Positions 51,472 through 60,171 of a stretch of DNA of 64,000 nt are shown here, one piece after another. Each line of letters begins with the position of its first letter. The first letter of the stretch is position 1. A program made the translations under genes and the position numbers. This DNA is from Bryobacterales bacterium. GTDB taxonomy: Bacteria; Acidobacteriota; Terriglobia; Bryobacterales; Bryobacteraceae. Location of the stretch: positions 30,226-94,225 of the forward strand of contig PLDF01000424.1 in NCBI GenBank assembly GCA_003135055.1. Reading direction: 5' to 3'. A model generated the notes under the pieces. It was not told the origin of the DNA, made no database searches, and saw only the letters and a program-made list of their open reading frames with translations.

Positions 51472-54400
51472 TTACATACGCGACCGGGGCCTGTAATATT
51501 TGTTGGGCGCACCGGGCGTGGGAACGTCGCTGGCGACCTGCGCCCCGCTGGCATGCGCCCGGGTCAACGCAGCGGTGAGGGTGATGCCGGTGCCGGAGAC
51601 CTGTGCGCCGGCCGCGTGCGCCAAAGTGAGCGGCGCGGCGACGGTGATTCTGGCGGCGCCGCCTCTGCCGCCGCCGGTGGTGGAGGCGACAACCGCCGTC
51701 TCAGACTTCGCGCCGCTGTCAATGGCGATGGTCTGGCCGGCGCTAAAGCCTGCCGCGTTGGCGACAGGGATAACGGTCGCGCCCACGTCGGTGGCGGCGC
51801 CCTCCGTGGTGGCGCCTGCCGTGCCAACCGTCGCGATGACGGCGGTCTCGAGGTTCTCGCCCGCATCAATCGTAATCGTCTGGCCGGGGCCAAAGTCCGC
51901 CACGCTGGCGACTTTGATATTGGTCGCGCCGGCGGCCGAAGCGGCCGACAGGGGGGTGGCGGGCTGCAACAGGAAATCGGTGCAGTTGCTGCCGGTGTCG
52001 AGGCCGTCCGGGAAGTGGCCCGCGCTCCTATTGGTCGCACCGGCGGTCGAAGCGGCCGGCCCGAAGCCACCGGCCGCGCCGGGCGCAGGCACGCGGCAGC
52101 CACTCTGCCCCGATCCGGAGGCGGCTTGGTAACCCTCGGAGGCCCATGGGTCGACGAGGCCGCCGTAGTTGAGGCTGTCGACGACCAGGCCAGCGGCGTC
52201 ACGCAGCACCATGTTGCCGGCGCTGGGGGAGAGGGCGGGGCCCCCGAACCACTGGTTGGGCGCCGGAGTCCCTTGGTAGCCCGCGGTTGTGACCGCGGCG
52301 TCACGCACAACCGCGTCGATCGCGTGGTCCTTCGTCAGGGGACGGTCGAGCGTGATGCCGGAGCCGAGCGGCTGGACGGGCTCATTGCTCGAGTGGGTAG
52401 CGGCCGTCTCCGGCGCGAAGCTGATTCCCGTTCCCCTAACGCTGAAGGGGAGGTTGGCCGCATGGCCGAACCGCAGCGGGGCGGCCAGGTCGAGGCCCGT
52501 GCCCGGATCTACCACCGCTTCGCCGTTGGGATGCGCCTGGGCGAGGGCCGGCGTAAAGTCGATGCCGGCGCCGGCCGGACCCGAGGCGCCGACCGCGGTG
52601 ATGGTAACCGTTTCCCGGTTCGCGGGCGTGCCAACGGTCATCTTGTCGCCCACAGCGAAAGGAACACCGGCCTGGGGGCCGCCGCCCCGCCCGCCGCGGA
52701 CTTTGATATTGGCCGCGCCGGCGCTCGCATCGGCCGAGAGCGCCGTGCGGTTCGACTGCGTTCCGACGCGCGTGACCGTGACGGTCTCGACGCCATGGCC
52801 GACGCTGTCGATGTCCAACCGGATCTTGTCACCGGCCGAGATGTTGGCGACGGACGTCACCTTGATGTTGGCTGAGCCGGCGGGCGCGTCCGCTCCCAGG
52901 AGGGCTTGCGTGCCCGGCTTGCCGACAGCAGTGACCGTGGCGACCTCGTACCGCTCAAGGTCTCTTGCGACGGCGGGGTAGGTGGCGCCGTAGCCGATGG
53001 CGATCTTCTCGCCGGCCACGAAGCCGGCCACGCTCGTCACAGGCAAGTTGGCGGAGCCGGCGGGGATCGTCATCACCGGACCTTCGGGGAGGGGTTGCCA
53101 CAGCGTCGTACTGTTGCCGGCCGCCGTCCCGATGCTTACGATCTTGCGGGTCTCGACGTTTGAAACGGAGCCGGAGCCGGCGTCGATGGTGATCGTATCG
53201 CCGATCGAGATGCCGGCCGTGCTCCTGACGTGGATGGCGGCATCGCCCGCGCGCGCGGGAACCGCCAGCCCGGAGCTCGAGAGGCCGAGCAGGTAGAAGC
53301 CGCGAGCCGCGAGCTTCGTCCCGGCCGGGATCTTTACCGCCGAGAAGATGGCCTGCTGGTTGGAGTGCCCGGTCAGAGTCCAGTTGGAGATGTCGACGGC
53401 GCTGACGCCGGCATTGTAGAGCTCGATGAACGAGTTCGTTGAGTTGCCGGGGGCGCTAACGCGGAATTCGTTGATCTTGATGGGGCTGACGTTCCGCACC
53501 TTCTCGGCCGTTGTCTCGGAATGCGTCCCGCCGGCCGTGCCTCCAGAGGTCTGGTTCGTCCACGAGACGTTGCCGGCCAGGTCGCCGTTGAAGGCCGCCG
53601 GCCCCGAGGTGACCTTGAAGGTCGCGCTCACGCTCGCACCCGGCGCGACCGGGTCGGCGATCGTCACTGACGTTTTGGTGGCGCCCGGAACGACGGAGGT
53701 CCACTGCTTGCTGGGCACGGAAATGCTCAACTTGACGCCCGCCGCGGGAGCCCCGGTGGTATTCGTGAACGTCACGGTGGTGTCCTGCGAGGATCCCGGT
53801 GAGAACGTCTGGAGTCCTGGCGGAGTGGCCGTTGCCGACGCTGGCGCCAGGCTCAGCCGCTGCACGTCGTACTTGGCAGCCAAGACGTTGGCCTGCACCA
53901 GTTGGTCCGTGGCATCCGTCGGGAACGTGCCTGCGGCCGTCATCGCGCCTTCATAGAAGGTGCCCTGCGAGCCGACGCTGTTGTCGCCGCCGTTGCCCAG
54001 AAGGATGGCCCCCTGCTTGCGCATCGGGTCATAGGTGGAGTTGACGCGAGGTCCGTCGAACATGACCGACAGGGCGCCCCGCTGGGCGTCGCCGCCCATG
54101 GAGGTCCAGTGGTGCGGTTCGCCCTTGGCGATCGCGGTCACGAATCGCCAGGCGATGTTGGGCAGGTTGACGCAGAGTTTGGATCCATCCGGGTTGACGC
54201 AACCCACCAGGTTGTTCTCCTGGTCGGTCATGATCCACGGGCCGGCGGGGGGCCCGTGATACCAGGCGCCGGCGTTGCCGTAGTAGGTGGTTTCCATGGT
54301 GCCGTTGTCGTCGTCGCGGCTGTCGATCTCGGCGTTGCCGTAGTCGAAGCAGCAGCCGGAGTTGTAGTGTTGGCCGTTAATCACCCAATACTGCCCCTCC

Positions 54401-54969
54401 GCCTGATCGTCGACTGCGGTACCCTTCGCGTCGTCCTGTCGGAGGCCCATGCCCGGCGCGATGAAGACGCCGTAGGCTTTGTGGCCCATGATCGTAATCG
54501 GCGCCATGTCGGCGACCGGGAGGTTGTTAAACCCGCCCATGGCCGGGCCGCTGAATCCGCCGCGGGGAGCCTGGGTGAGGTGGTTGTGCTTGGGGGATTG
54601 GTCGTAGATGGTGGCGATCCAGCAGTACGTGTTGGCGCAGAACGCGTCCTGCGCGGCCGCGTTGGCGTATCCGCCCGCATCCGGGACCGGCGACGCGACG
54701 GGCTGGACGACGCCAATGTCCAAGGTCTTGCCGTCCGACTGGCGCAGGACCTGGTAGAGCGGGCCGTTGTAGGAGGCGTACAGCGCGCGCGTGGTGCTGT
54801 GGGCGGCCACGCAGGGGTCGCCGGCGGCGGCGTAGATGTCACATGGGCCTTTCGGCCTGGGCGGAGGAACATTGGGTCCCGCCCCGGCCTGTTCGGCCAT
54901 CGTCAACGTGGCGCCAATCAGCGTGAGCGCCAGTGCGAGCATTAGCACAAGATCGATTCTCGTTTTCAT
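51472..54969 (-). CDS. GH54-type alpha-L-arabinofuranosidase with split lamin-tail domain and repeats
   Basis: Secreted enzyme removing arabinose from plant hemicellulose, 1165 residues from ATG 54969. Signal MKTRIDLVLMLALALTLIGA; GH54 catalytic domain about 40-365 with the fungal-type cysteine pairs C43/C53, C111/C116 and vicinal C206/C207, QAPRGGFSGPAMGGFNNL, E251 in TDQENNLVG (expected nucleophile) and D329 in GNGGDNS (expected acid/base). Residues 385-465 form a NEW3/CARDB-like sandwich. A lamin-tail domain starts at about 496 (KINEFRVSAP, FIELYNAG, DISNWTLTG) but continues only at about 903 (NMVLRDAAGLVVDSLNYGG) and closes with TPGAPN near 1151. The gaps are filled by Gly/Ala-rich repeats. 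No arabinose-binding CBM42 is seen. The frame upstream to 55326 is not used. Confidence 0.87.
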   Translation of the reverse strand: MKTRIDLVLMLALALTLIGATLTMAEQAGAGPNVPPPRPKGPCDIYAAAGDPCVAAHSTTRALYASYNGPLYQVLRQSDGKTLDIGVVQPVASPVPDAGGYANAAAQDAFCANTYCWIATIYDQSPKHNHLTQAPRGGFSGPAMGGFNNLPVADMAPITIMGHKAYGVFIAPGMGLRQDDAKGTAVDDQAEGQYWVINGQHYNSGCCFDYGNAEIDSRDDDNGTMETTYYGNAGAWYHGPPAGPWIMTDQENNLVGCVNPDGSKLCVNLPNIAWRFVTAIAKGEPHHWTSMGGDAQRGALSVMFDGPRVNSTYDPMRKQGAILLGNGGDNSVGSQGTFYEGAMTAAGTFPTDATDQLVQANVLAAKYDVQRLSLAPASATATPPGLQTFSPGSSQDTTVTFTNTTGAPAAGVKLSISVPSKQWTSVVPGATKTSVTIADPVAPGASVSATFKVTSGPAAFNGDLAGNVSWTNQTSGGTAGGTHSETTAEKVRNVSPIKINEFRVSAPGNSTNSFIELYNAGVSAVDISNWTLTGHSNQQAIFSAVKIPAGTKLAARGFYLLGLSSSGLAVPARAGDAAIHVRSTAGISIGDTITIDAGSGSVSNVETRKIVSIGTAAGNSTTLWQPLPEGPVMTIPAGSANLPVTSVAGFVAGEKIAIGYGATYPAVARDLERYEVATVTAVGKPGTQALLGADAPAGSANIKVTSVANISAGDKIRLDIDSVGHGVETVTVTRVGTQSNRTALSADASAGAANIKVRGGRGGGPQAGVPFAVGDKMTVGTPANRETVTITAVGASGPAGAGIDFTPALAQAHPNGEAVVDPGTGLDLAAPLRFGHAANLPFSVRGTGISFAPETAATHSSNEPVQPLGSGITLDRPLTKDHAIDAVVRDAAVTTAGYQGTPAPNQWFGGPALSPSAGNMVLRDAAGLVVDSLNYGGLVDPWASEGYQAASGSGQSGCRVPAPGAAGGFGPAASTAGATNRSAGHFPDGLDTGSNCTDFLLQPATPLSAASAAGATNIKVASVADFGPGQTITIDAGENLETAVIATVGTAGATTEGAATDVGATVIPVANAAGFSAGQTIAIDSGAKSETAVVASTTGGGRGGAARITVAAPLTLAHAAGAQVSGTGITLTAALTRAHASGAQVASDVPTPGAPNKYYRPRSRM

Positions 54970-55416
54970 GTTTATCCTATTTGCCTTGCCGGGCATATTC
55001 CGGCATCTCCTATTCCTTCCCGGAGGTAGACGTCCCTGCGTATGGAACTGCTCGAACCCTGTAAGGCGATGAACCATCCCCGGCCCGCCACCTGCCGCGG
55101 CAAGGCCGATACCATCAACCAGATCACACCCGGCAAGCGCCCAAAATCTGGCGCCACGCGCCTCGATTGCTCCAGTAGCGGCTTTCGTCATTATCGCATC
55201 GAGCCTCCGATACGAGAGTTGCGGGTATGATCCGGGATTTCCATTTTGAGCTTCCCGGCACTTCAGTATACATTCGCCCGCTGCTTTTCGACTCGCAAGC
55301 CGGCCAGCGTGGCGGAGACGGCTCACGATTCGGCCGGCTCAAGACCGATTTTGTCGTTAACCGCATTTTTCAGCCGCTGCTTGCAGCCAAGGTATAGCCC
55401 TGTCGTCTGAACGCTG
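54970..55416. other. Intergenic region, nothing recognised
   Basis: Between the arabinofuranosidase start and the recombinase fragment. The open frame that extends the arabinofuranosidase gene upstream has no homology, and I see no promoter close to consensus or RNA motif. Confidence 0.35.
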
Positions 55417-55674
55417 TCACGCCTGAGCAAGAACTGGACTCGCATACCAGACGGCTTTCGGACCGAAGCCGCTCGGAGCAATTCGGCTGGCCTTGTTAAT
55501 CGCTCTAAAGACTGGGCCGGTCGAGATACCCGCGGCTGTCAACCAGTTGTCCACGGCAAGCTTGACCCATGCCGGGACTGGCACTGTTCGAACGCGACCA
55601 CCCTTGCCGGTAAGGTCTGCGACTACCCAATGCTCTTCCCTCCGCTGGAGGCGCTCGACGGCGAGCCCGTCCAT
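55417..55674 (-). pseudogene. Tyrosine recombinase, central fragment
   Basis: About 85 codons from the start of a tyrosine recombinase catalytic domain: LQRREEHWVVADLTGKGGRV then RTVPVPAWVKLAVDNWLTAA and GPVFRAINKASRI. The KGGRVRTVPVP strand pair carries the conserved Lys hairpin, and the residues before the stop (PKAVWYASPVLAQA) match the helix that precedes HDLRR in complete enzymes. The catalytic Arg-I region upstream and the His-Arg-Tyr end downstream are missing, so the protein cannot recombine DNA. Confidence 0.65.
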
Positions 55675-55832
55675 GGTTCACGCGCTTAGCAGGAGACTTG
55701 GGGCAGTTCACCGAGTGATTAGGAATGAGAAGCCGGCATCGCAACAGGAAAAGTGCGCCGGCATGACTCGCCCTAGCCTGCCAAGTGCGTTGGTGCAGGC
55801 TGGCCATCTCGAAAAAGGGTATACTCCGCTTG

Positions 55833-56846
55833 ATGAACGGCCAGACGCGACGACGTGCAGCTGCCCTGCTTGAAGTGCTGGGGGTGAGCCTCGCCGGTCC
55901 GCTCGTGATATGGGGGTTGCGCCAGCTGATCGGCGTATCCGTCACGAATCCTCTTAACAACTTGAGTGTCCATACTACCGATGCCGAATTGATTACGGCA
56001 TCGCGCCAAATGTTTGTGTTGCTGATGTTCCAATACGCCGGCTATTTCCTGCTCATTTTCCCGATCAACTGGTGGTACCGGCGGCGAGGTCCGGCATCCT
56101 ATGGCCTCACCCGGGCAGGTTGCTCCTGGATGGCTTTGCTTCTCGCCGGGCTCGGAACTGTCGCCTTGTCGGCATGGCCTGTCGTGAGCATCGAACTGAT
56201 TAACGTCATCCGCCCGCTGGGCGAGACGGCGCCGTGGCGGCAGGCGCTTTTTGACATGTCTTGGCGGCGTTGGGAGTTTTGGCTGTTCTCCGCGGTTTTC
56301 AGCTGGGCGCTCATTCCCGTTGTCGAGGAGCTCTTCTTTCGTGGATACTGTCAGCGGCGGCTGGCGGAGGATTGGGGAGATGGGCCGGCGATCGTTGGAA
56401 CCGCTTGTCTTTTTACCTTCGCGCACACTCAGTATCTAATACCCAACGCGTACAACGCCGGCATGATCGTGGGCCTCCTCATGCTCGCGATCGGGTTCGG
56501 AGTGGTGTTCGCGTGGACGCGATCGCTGATTCCGTCGATGACTGCCCACGCCATTATCAACCTTCCGATGACGCCCACTTGGCAGGGCGTGCTTCTGGCG
56601 GCGTTCGCGATCGGCGCGATGGTCGCCTGGCGTCGAGGGGCGGCCACTTTTAAGCAGATCTTCTCGACCGCGAGTGCAGGCGCGTGTGTGGCGCTCGCTG
56701 TCGTGGGAGCGGGTTACGCAATCGCGGGGGCCCGGTTCGATAGTCTGACGTATTTGGCCGCCGCGATGGTCGTGTTCGCCGTCGGACTCGAAGCGATGGA
56801 ACGCCAGAGGAACCGGATCGTTAGCGAGGTTTCGACATCGGCTTGA
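55833..56846 (+). CDS. CPBP-family intramembrane metalloprotease (Abi/CAAX-type)
   Basis: Polytopic inner-membrane glutamic/metal protease of the CPBP (Rce1-like) family, 337 residues from ATG 55833. Motifs of the active site are present: EELFFRGYCQRRL (EExxxR) near residue 170, FTFAHTQYL (FxxxH) near 200 and a third His in SMTAHAIINL (HxxxN) near 240. About eight hydrophobic helices are visible (FVLLMFQYAGYFLLIFPINW, MALLLAGLGTVALSAWP, FWLFSAVFSWALIPVV, MIVGLLMLAIGFGVVFAW). Substrate unknown; some relatives act in bacteriocin immunity. It lies between two decayed recombinase fragments that point in opposite directions. Confidence 0.9.
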   Translation: MNGQTRRRAAALLEVLGVSLAGPLVIWGLRQLIGVSVTNPLNNLSVHTTDAELITASRQMFVLLMFQYAGYFLLIFPINWWYRRRGPASYGLTRAGCSWMALLLAGLGTVALSAWPVVSIELINVIRPLGETAPWRQALFDMSWRRWEFWLFSAVFSWALIPVVEELFFRGYCQRRLAEDWGDGPAIVGTACLFTFAHTQYLIPNAYNAGMIVGLLMLAIGFGVVFAWTRSLIPSMTAHAIINLPMTPTWQGVLLAAFAIGAMVAWRRGAATFKQIFSTASAGACVALAVVGAGYAIAGARFDSLTYLAAAMVVFAVGLEAMERQRNRIVSEVSTSA

Positions 56847-57305
56847 TCAACCGGCCGTCCTCGGACTGGGTGGGCTGAGGCCTCTTGGTCAGTCCACCAA
56901 GTGACTGCCGACGACAAATTGATTTCCCGCCGTAGCATAGACCGATCCGCTGGCACGTCCGGTCGGAAGACCGGGCGGAAAAGGCCGCCCAGCGGATTGG
57001 TACCGACAAGTCGGCTTGGGTCAGGCCATGTTGGAGGCGCCGACGGGCGCCCTGCGTTGCGCCAAATTGCTCGTTTGCGCCGCTTCGAAGGCGGCGTCCC
57101 CGTTTCGGTCGCGAGATCCCCATCGCGCCAGTATTTCGGGAAACTCCAGCCGTTTTCAGCGTTCCGCTTGAACTCCTCGCGCCCCAGAAGTATGGTTCAC
57201 AGGACTACCGATGTTGCCCATTAAGAAGACCTAACTGACTGATTTAATTGTAGTTTAGCAACAGAACCAATGCCACAAGCTCAAGGCGCTCGACAGGGTC
57301 TCCCC
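56847..57305. other. Intergenic region, nothing recognised
   Basis: Open frames on both strands lack homology or natural composition. It separates the CPBP protease gene from a recombinase fragment. Confidence 0.3.
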
Positions 57306-57519
57306 CCCGATCACGAAGCGAGTCTACAATTTGGGGCTCGACGAATTCTGCGCGTGGTTTGACCAGGAGCCCCCGGCCCGGATTCACCAAGGCGACCGTG
57401 AGCGCGTGGCGCGTGGCCTTGGAGGCGCGCCGGCTGGGCGCGGTTTCGACCAACGTGCGGATCACGGCCGTGCGCAAGCTGGCGTCGAGGCCGCCGACAA
57501 CGGGCTGCTGGCGGTGTAA
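57306..57519 (+). pseudogene. Tyrosine recombinase, N-terminal SAM-like fragment
   Basis: The plus strand encodes a core-binding domain across shifting frames: ITKRVYNLGLDEFCAWFDQE, then after a shift RPGFTKATVSAWRVALEARR and LGAVSTNVRITAVRKL, then after a second shift EAADNGLLAV and a stop at 57517. The pattern LDEF-AW...FTKATV-AWR..LEARRL...TNVRITAVRKLA is a strong match to the N-terminal domain of phage-type integrases. No catalytic domain follows; a central fragment of a similar enzyme lies at 55417-55674 on the other strand. Confidence 0.6.
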
Positions 57520-57794
57520 GATCCCGTTGCTTACTCGGCGGACGATTTGGCTTTTGGGCGAGCCTGCGCCTCCGGGTGGCCAAACTGTAGCGGCGCCACC
57601 GCCGGCGCAATGTGGGCGAACCTGGCGCGACAGGCGGCGATCCATATCACACGGCCCGAAGCGCCAATGCCAGCGCAGGCCTCTCTCTAGGAACAATTCG
57701 GAACGGGATTTGGGCTGCTTGCAGGAACGACTATAATATCGAGCGCGGAGAAAGGCTGCGCCGTGGCATGCCGGTGCATATAGGATGGCTTCGT

Positions 57795-58472
57795 ATGAAA
57801 ATACTTCGACGCGATTACGGAATTCTGTTGTTTGCGCTCACGGCCTCCGCAGTCGGCACGGCCCAGATCCAGCCGGCTCAAGTTCAAATTTCAAATGGAC
57901 CAATTTCTATGCGGGTGCTGTCGCAAGGTCCCGACGATACCGAGACCCAACTACAGATCATTTGCTTGTTCAGGTCGGACCCGGCGAACACGCTGCACGG
58001 ATCGCTCATCAAGATGAACGAAAAACTGAGAGGACTTTTTGATCGCATCAGGAAGCCGACGCTGTTTCGCGGCGAGCTTGGAGAAACTCTTCTGATCACT
58101 CCGAAGCCAGCAACCATTCCGGCAAAAAAGCTTCTGATCATCGGACTCGGCGATTCGCAGACGTTTACGCTGGAGAGAATGGAACTGGTTGGATCGATTG
58201 CGTATCGTGAGGCGAATCGTGTCGGCGCCGCGCATCCATTCTTCGCGCCGACGTTGCTGGACGGAGGAGTAGATAGGTACACCACCGGACAAACGTCCGA
58301 GCAGGTCGTGCGCGGCTTCCTGCGCGCGGCGGCTGCCGAGAAGATCCTCAAGCAGGCGAACGACTCCGCTGGAGCGAGTATTCAGGATCTGACATACCTT
58401 GCGGGGCCGCAGTTTGTTGCCAGCACACGGCAGGGAATCGAAAATGCCATCGCGGCGATGCAAGGTAAGTAG
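57795..58472 (+). CDS. Exported stand-alone M17 leucyl aminopeptidase N-terminal domain
   Basis: A 225-residue protein with a signal peptide (YGILLFALTASAVGTAQ) followed by one domain resembling the macro-like N-terminal domain of M17 leucyl aminopeptidases: LHGSLIKMNEKLRGLFDRIR, LFRGELGETLLITPKPATIP, AKKLLIIGLGDSQTFTLERM, VGSIAYREANRVGAAHPFFA. In complete enzymes a two-metal catalytic domain follows; here the gene ends cleanly after a helical tail (RQGIENAIAAMQGK). A function in ligand binding rather than peptide cleavage is likely. ATG 57795 is chosen because the signal peptide starts there; upstream frame has no such features. Confidence 0.7.
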   Translation: MKILRRDYGILLFALTASAVGTAQIQPAQVQISNGPISMRVLSQGPDDTETQLQIICLFRSDPANTLHGSLIKMNEKLRGLFDRIRKPTLFRGELGETLLITPKPATIPAKKLLIIGLGDSQTFTLERMELVGSIAYREANRVGAAHPFFAPTLLDGGVDRYTTGQTSEQVVRGFLRAAAAEKILKQANDSAGASIQDLTYLAGPQFVASTRQGIENAIAAMQGK

Positions 58473-58568
58473 GCGCGGATGCCGATGATTCGCTTCTGGC
58501 CTGCTCGATTTCCGTTTTTGCTGCCGTGCCTCGGGATTATCAGCCTCAGGTATCGCTTAGATAGCTGA

Positions 58569-59024
58569 ATGCCGCACGCATCTGGCATCATTGCTAATCT
58601 GCGCGCGGACCTCACTCGATACGGCGAGGCCAAAGCTCCTGGAGATCTCGACCGGCTGCTTGCCCCCGGAAGCGGCGAGGTGCTGGTGGCGGTGAATTCG
58701 GTTTGCGGGTGCGCCGCAGGCAGAGCCAGACCGGCGATTGGCTTGGCCCTTCAACATCCAGTTCGGCCGTCACGCGGGGCTACCGTGTTCGCTGGCGGCG
58801 ATGGAGCCGCCGTTGCCCACTTACGTGATCTTCTCGCCGACTATCCGCCATCTTCGCCGTCCATGGCGCTATTTCGTGACGGCAAGCCGCTGTATATGAT
58901 TCACCGTAGTGAGATCAAGCGCCGTGAGCCCGCGGAGATCGCTGAGTTGCTTACGGCGGCGTTTGACCGCTTCTGTTCTACGCCTACATTCACGCCTGAA
59001 TCAGGCTTAGCCGGGGTTAGATAG
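58569..59024 (+). CDS. Bacilliredoxin BrxA/BrxB-like protein
   Basis: Small thioredoxin-fold protein (DUF1094/YphP-YqiW family) that removes bacillithiol or other low-molecular-weight thiols from oxidised proteins. The 151-residue product has LVAVNSVCGCAAGRARPAIGLAL with the CGC redox motif at C46-G-C48, and the later strands VFAGGDGAAVAHLRDLL, SMALFRDGKPLYMIHRSEIK and the final helix AEIAELLTAAFDRFC. Length fits the family (about 140-150). Its presence hints that the organism uses bacillithiol or a related thiol, as many Acidobacteria are thought to do. The ribosome-binding site is weak. Confidence 0.85.
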   Translation: MPHASGIIANLRADLTRYGEAKAPGDLDRLLAPGSGEVLVAVNSVCGCAAGRARPAIGLALQHPVRPSRGATVFAGGDGAAVAHLRDLLADYPPSSPSMALFRDGKPLYMIHRSEIKRREPAEIAELLTAAFDRFCSTPTFTPESGLAGVR

Positions 59025-59049
59025 GCATTCCTAGTGCGCAGGCGACGCC

Positions 59050-59421
59050 TTACTTCCCTGCTTTGGAAGCCGCCGCCCTGACCAACGCCCACCGCCTCTT
59101 GGTGGCCTCGCTGATTCGCTTCCGCCCAGCCGCACTCATTTTCCGCTTCGGCTTTTGGGCCTCCGGCTTGGCAGCTTTGGGCGCTTCGCTGGATTGTTTC
59201 TTGGCCGCCCATCTCTTTCGCTGCGCTTCAGCCATCCGCTTCCTGCCGGCCGCGCTGACCTTCCGCCGTTTGCGCCCAGGCTCCGGCGTAGCCGCGGGCT
59301 CGGTTCTGTCGCCGGTCATCAGCTGCCGGATCTCTGCAATCTGAGCGTCGATGCGCTTCTTCCGATCCTCGAACCCTTCGATGGCAGCGGCGAGAATATC
59401 ATTGTCTAGTTTAGCGGGCAT
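59050..59421 (-). CDS. Lys/Arg-rich protein with duplicated SAAGRKRxxEAxxRRWA motif
   Basis: A 123-residue, strongly basic protein. The first 35 residues form an amphipathic helix (LAAAIEGFEDRKKRIDAQIA, EIRQLM). Two near-identical basic modules follow: RRKVSAAGRKRMAEAQRKRW (about 65-85) and KRKMSAAGRKRISEATKRRW (about 98-118), separated by an Ala/Pro/Lys linker. They resemble histone-H1-like or AT-hook-like DNA-binding tails. The ATG at 59421 has GGAGG four bases upstream; the longer frame to 59499 adds unrelated residues. Function unknown, DNA or RNA binding is inferred. It is convergent with the bacilliredoxin gene. Confidence 0.75.
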   Translation of the reverse strand: MPAKLDNDILAAAIEGFEDRKKRIDAQIAEIRQLMTGDRTEPAATPEPGRKRRKVSAAGRKRMAEAQRKRWAAKKQSSEAPKAAKPEAQKPKRKMSAAGRKRISEATKRRWALVRAAASKAGK

Positions 59422-59710
59422 ATACCTCCGATCTTTACCGAGTCGCAAGAATCGGACTCGCATGTCCAATTCTAGCAGCACCATATGCGCCCAAAACAAG
59501 ATCGCTCTACAATGATCCTAATCGCCAGGCCGGCGAAGGCCCGCTGAGACGCCGTAAGGTTTGGACAACGCATATCGGCAGGCGGTCGCGAAGTTGCCAC
59601 TATGCCGCTTCCAGGACTATGCCGCGTGTTGAAAGCCAGCCGCCATTCAGAGGCGTTTGAACTGTGGCAACGCGGCATAGTATCGGCGTCCTGTTTGGCG
59701 CCCAGGGAGA

Positions 59711-59873
59711 GTGATCAATCAACTCTTCACTTTCTCAAGCACGATTGAACGGCTCCGCCAGGGGTCTCTGAGTGAACACCTTGACGCCTACGCGGCCGCT
59801 ATCGCAGCACAGGGCTATGGGCGCCACTCGATCGGAGGACCAGATCGTCGTAATCGCCGATTTCAGCCATTGA
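59711..59873 (+). pseudogene. Tyrosine recombinase-like N-terminal fragment
   Basis: From a GTG at 59711 the frame reads STIERLRQGSLSEHLDAYAA, then AIAAQGYGRHSI; a one-base shift then gives EDQIVVIADFSH and TGA at 59871-59873. The order helix, AYAAAIAAQGYGRHSI, then xQIVVIADFSHWL is the usual start of a SAM-like integrase core-binding domain. Everything after it is missing. An inverted repeat (ACTATGCCGC at 59599 and 59616, GCGGCATAGT at 59672) lies just upstream. Confidence 0.45.
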
Positions 59874-59916
59874 CCCTCTTGACTCCAATCCTCCTTTGTG
59901 TTACAAATACTACTAG

Positions 59917-60171
59917 ATGGCTACCACCATGGACACAACCATTCGCAATCTTGATGAACAAACCTACCGCGCGTTCCGAGCTCGCGCCGTGATGCAGGGC
60001 CGGAATGTCGGCGACCTCCTGAACGAAGCGATGCGTGCGTATCTCGCGCGCATCCCTCTGGCCCAGCTGGCCTCTTCCTTGCGCGCCCTGGAACCCGAAG
60101 CTTTTCCGGAGGGCAATGAGCACCTCAGCCAGGAAATCGACGCAATTGCGTATGGCGACCGGCGGGCGTGA
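59917..60171 (+). CDS. Ribbon-helix-helix antitoxin (FitA/VapB-like)
   Basis: Predicted antitoxin and operon repressor, 84 residues. The N-terminal ribbon-helix-helix is MDTTIRNLDEQTYRAFRARAVMQGRNVGDLLNEAMRAYLA, a close match in layout to FitA-type proteins; the C-terminal acidic tail (SLRALEPEAFPEGNEHLSQE) would wrap the toxin. The start may be ATG 59917 or ATG 59929 (the MDTTIRN codon). The stop overlaps the GTG of the PIN toxin (GTGA), so the pair is coupled. A recombinase remnant lies directly upstream. Confidence 0.82.
   Translation: MATTMDTTIRNLDEQTYRAFRARAVMQGRNVGDLLNEAMRAYLARIPLAQLASSLRALEPEAFPEGNEHLSQEIDAIAYGDRRA

Noticed and set aside
51457..52875. 472-codon plus-strand frame
   Set aside because: Antisense shadow of the Gly/Ala-rich repeats of the arabinofuranosidase gene.
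57244..57696. 150-codon minus-strand frame
   Set aside because: Antisense to the recombinase fragment, which reads as protein on the plus strand.
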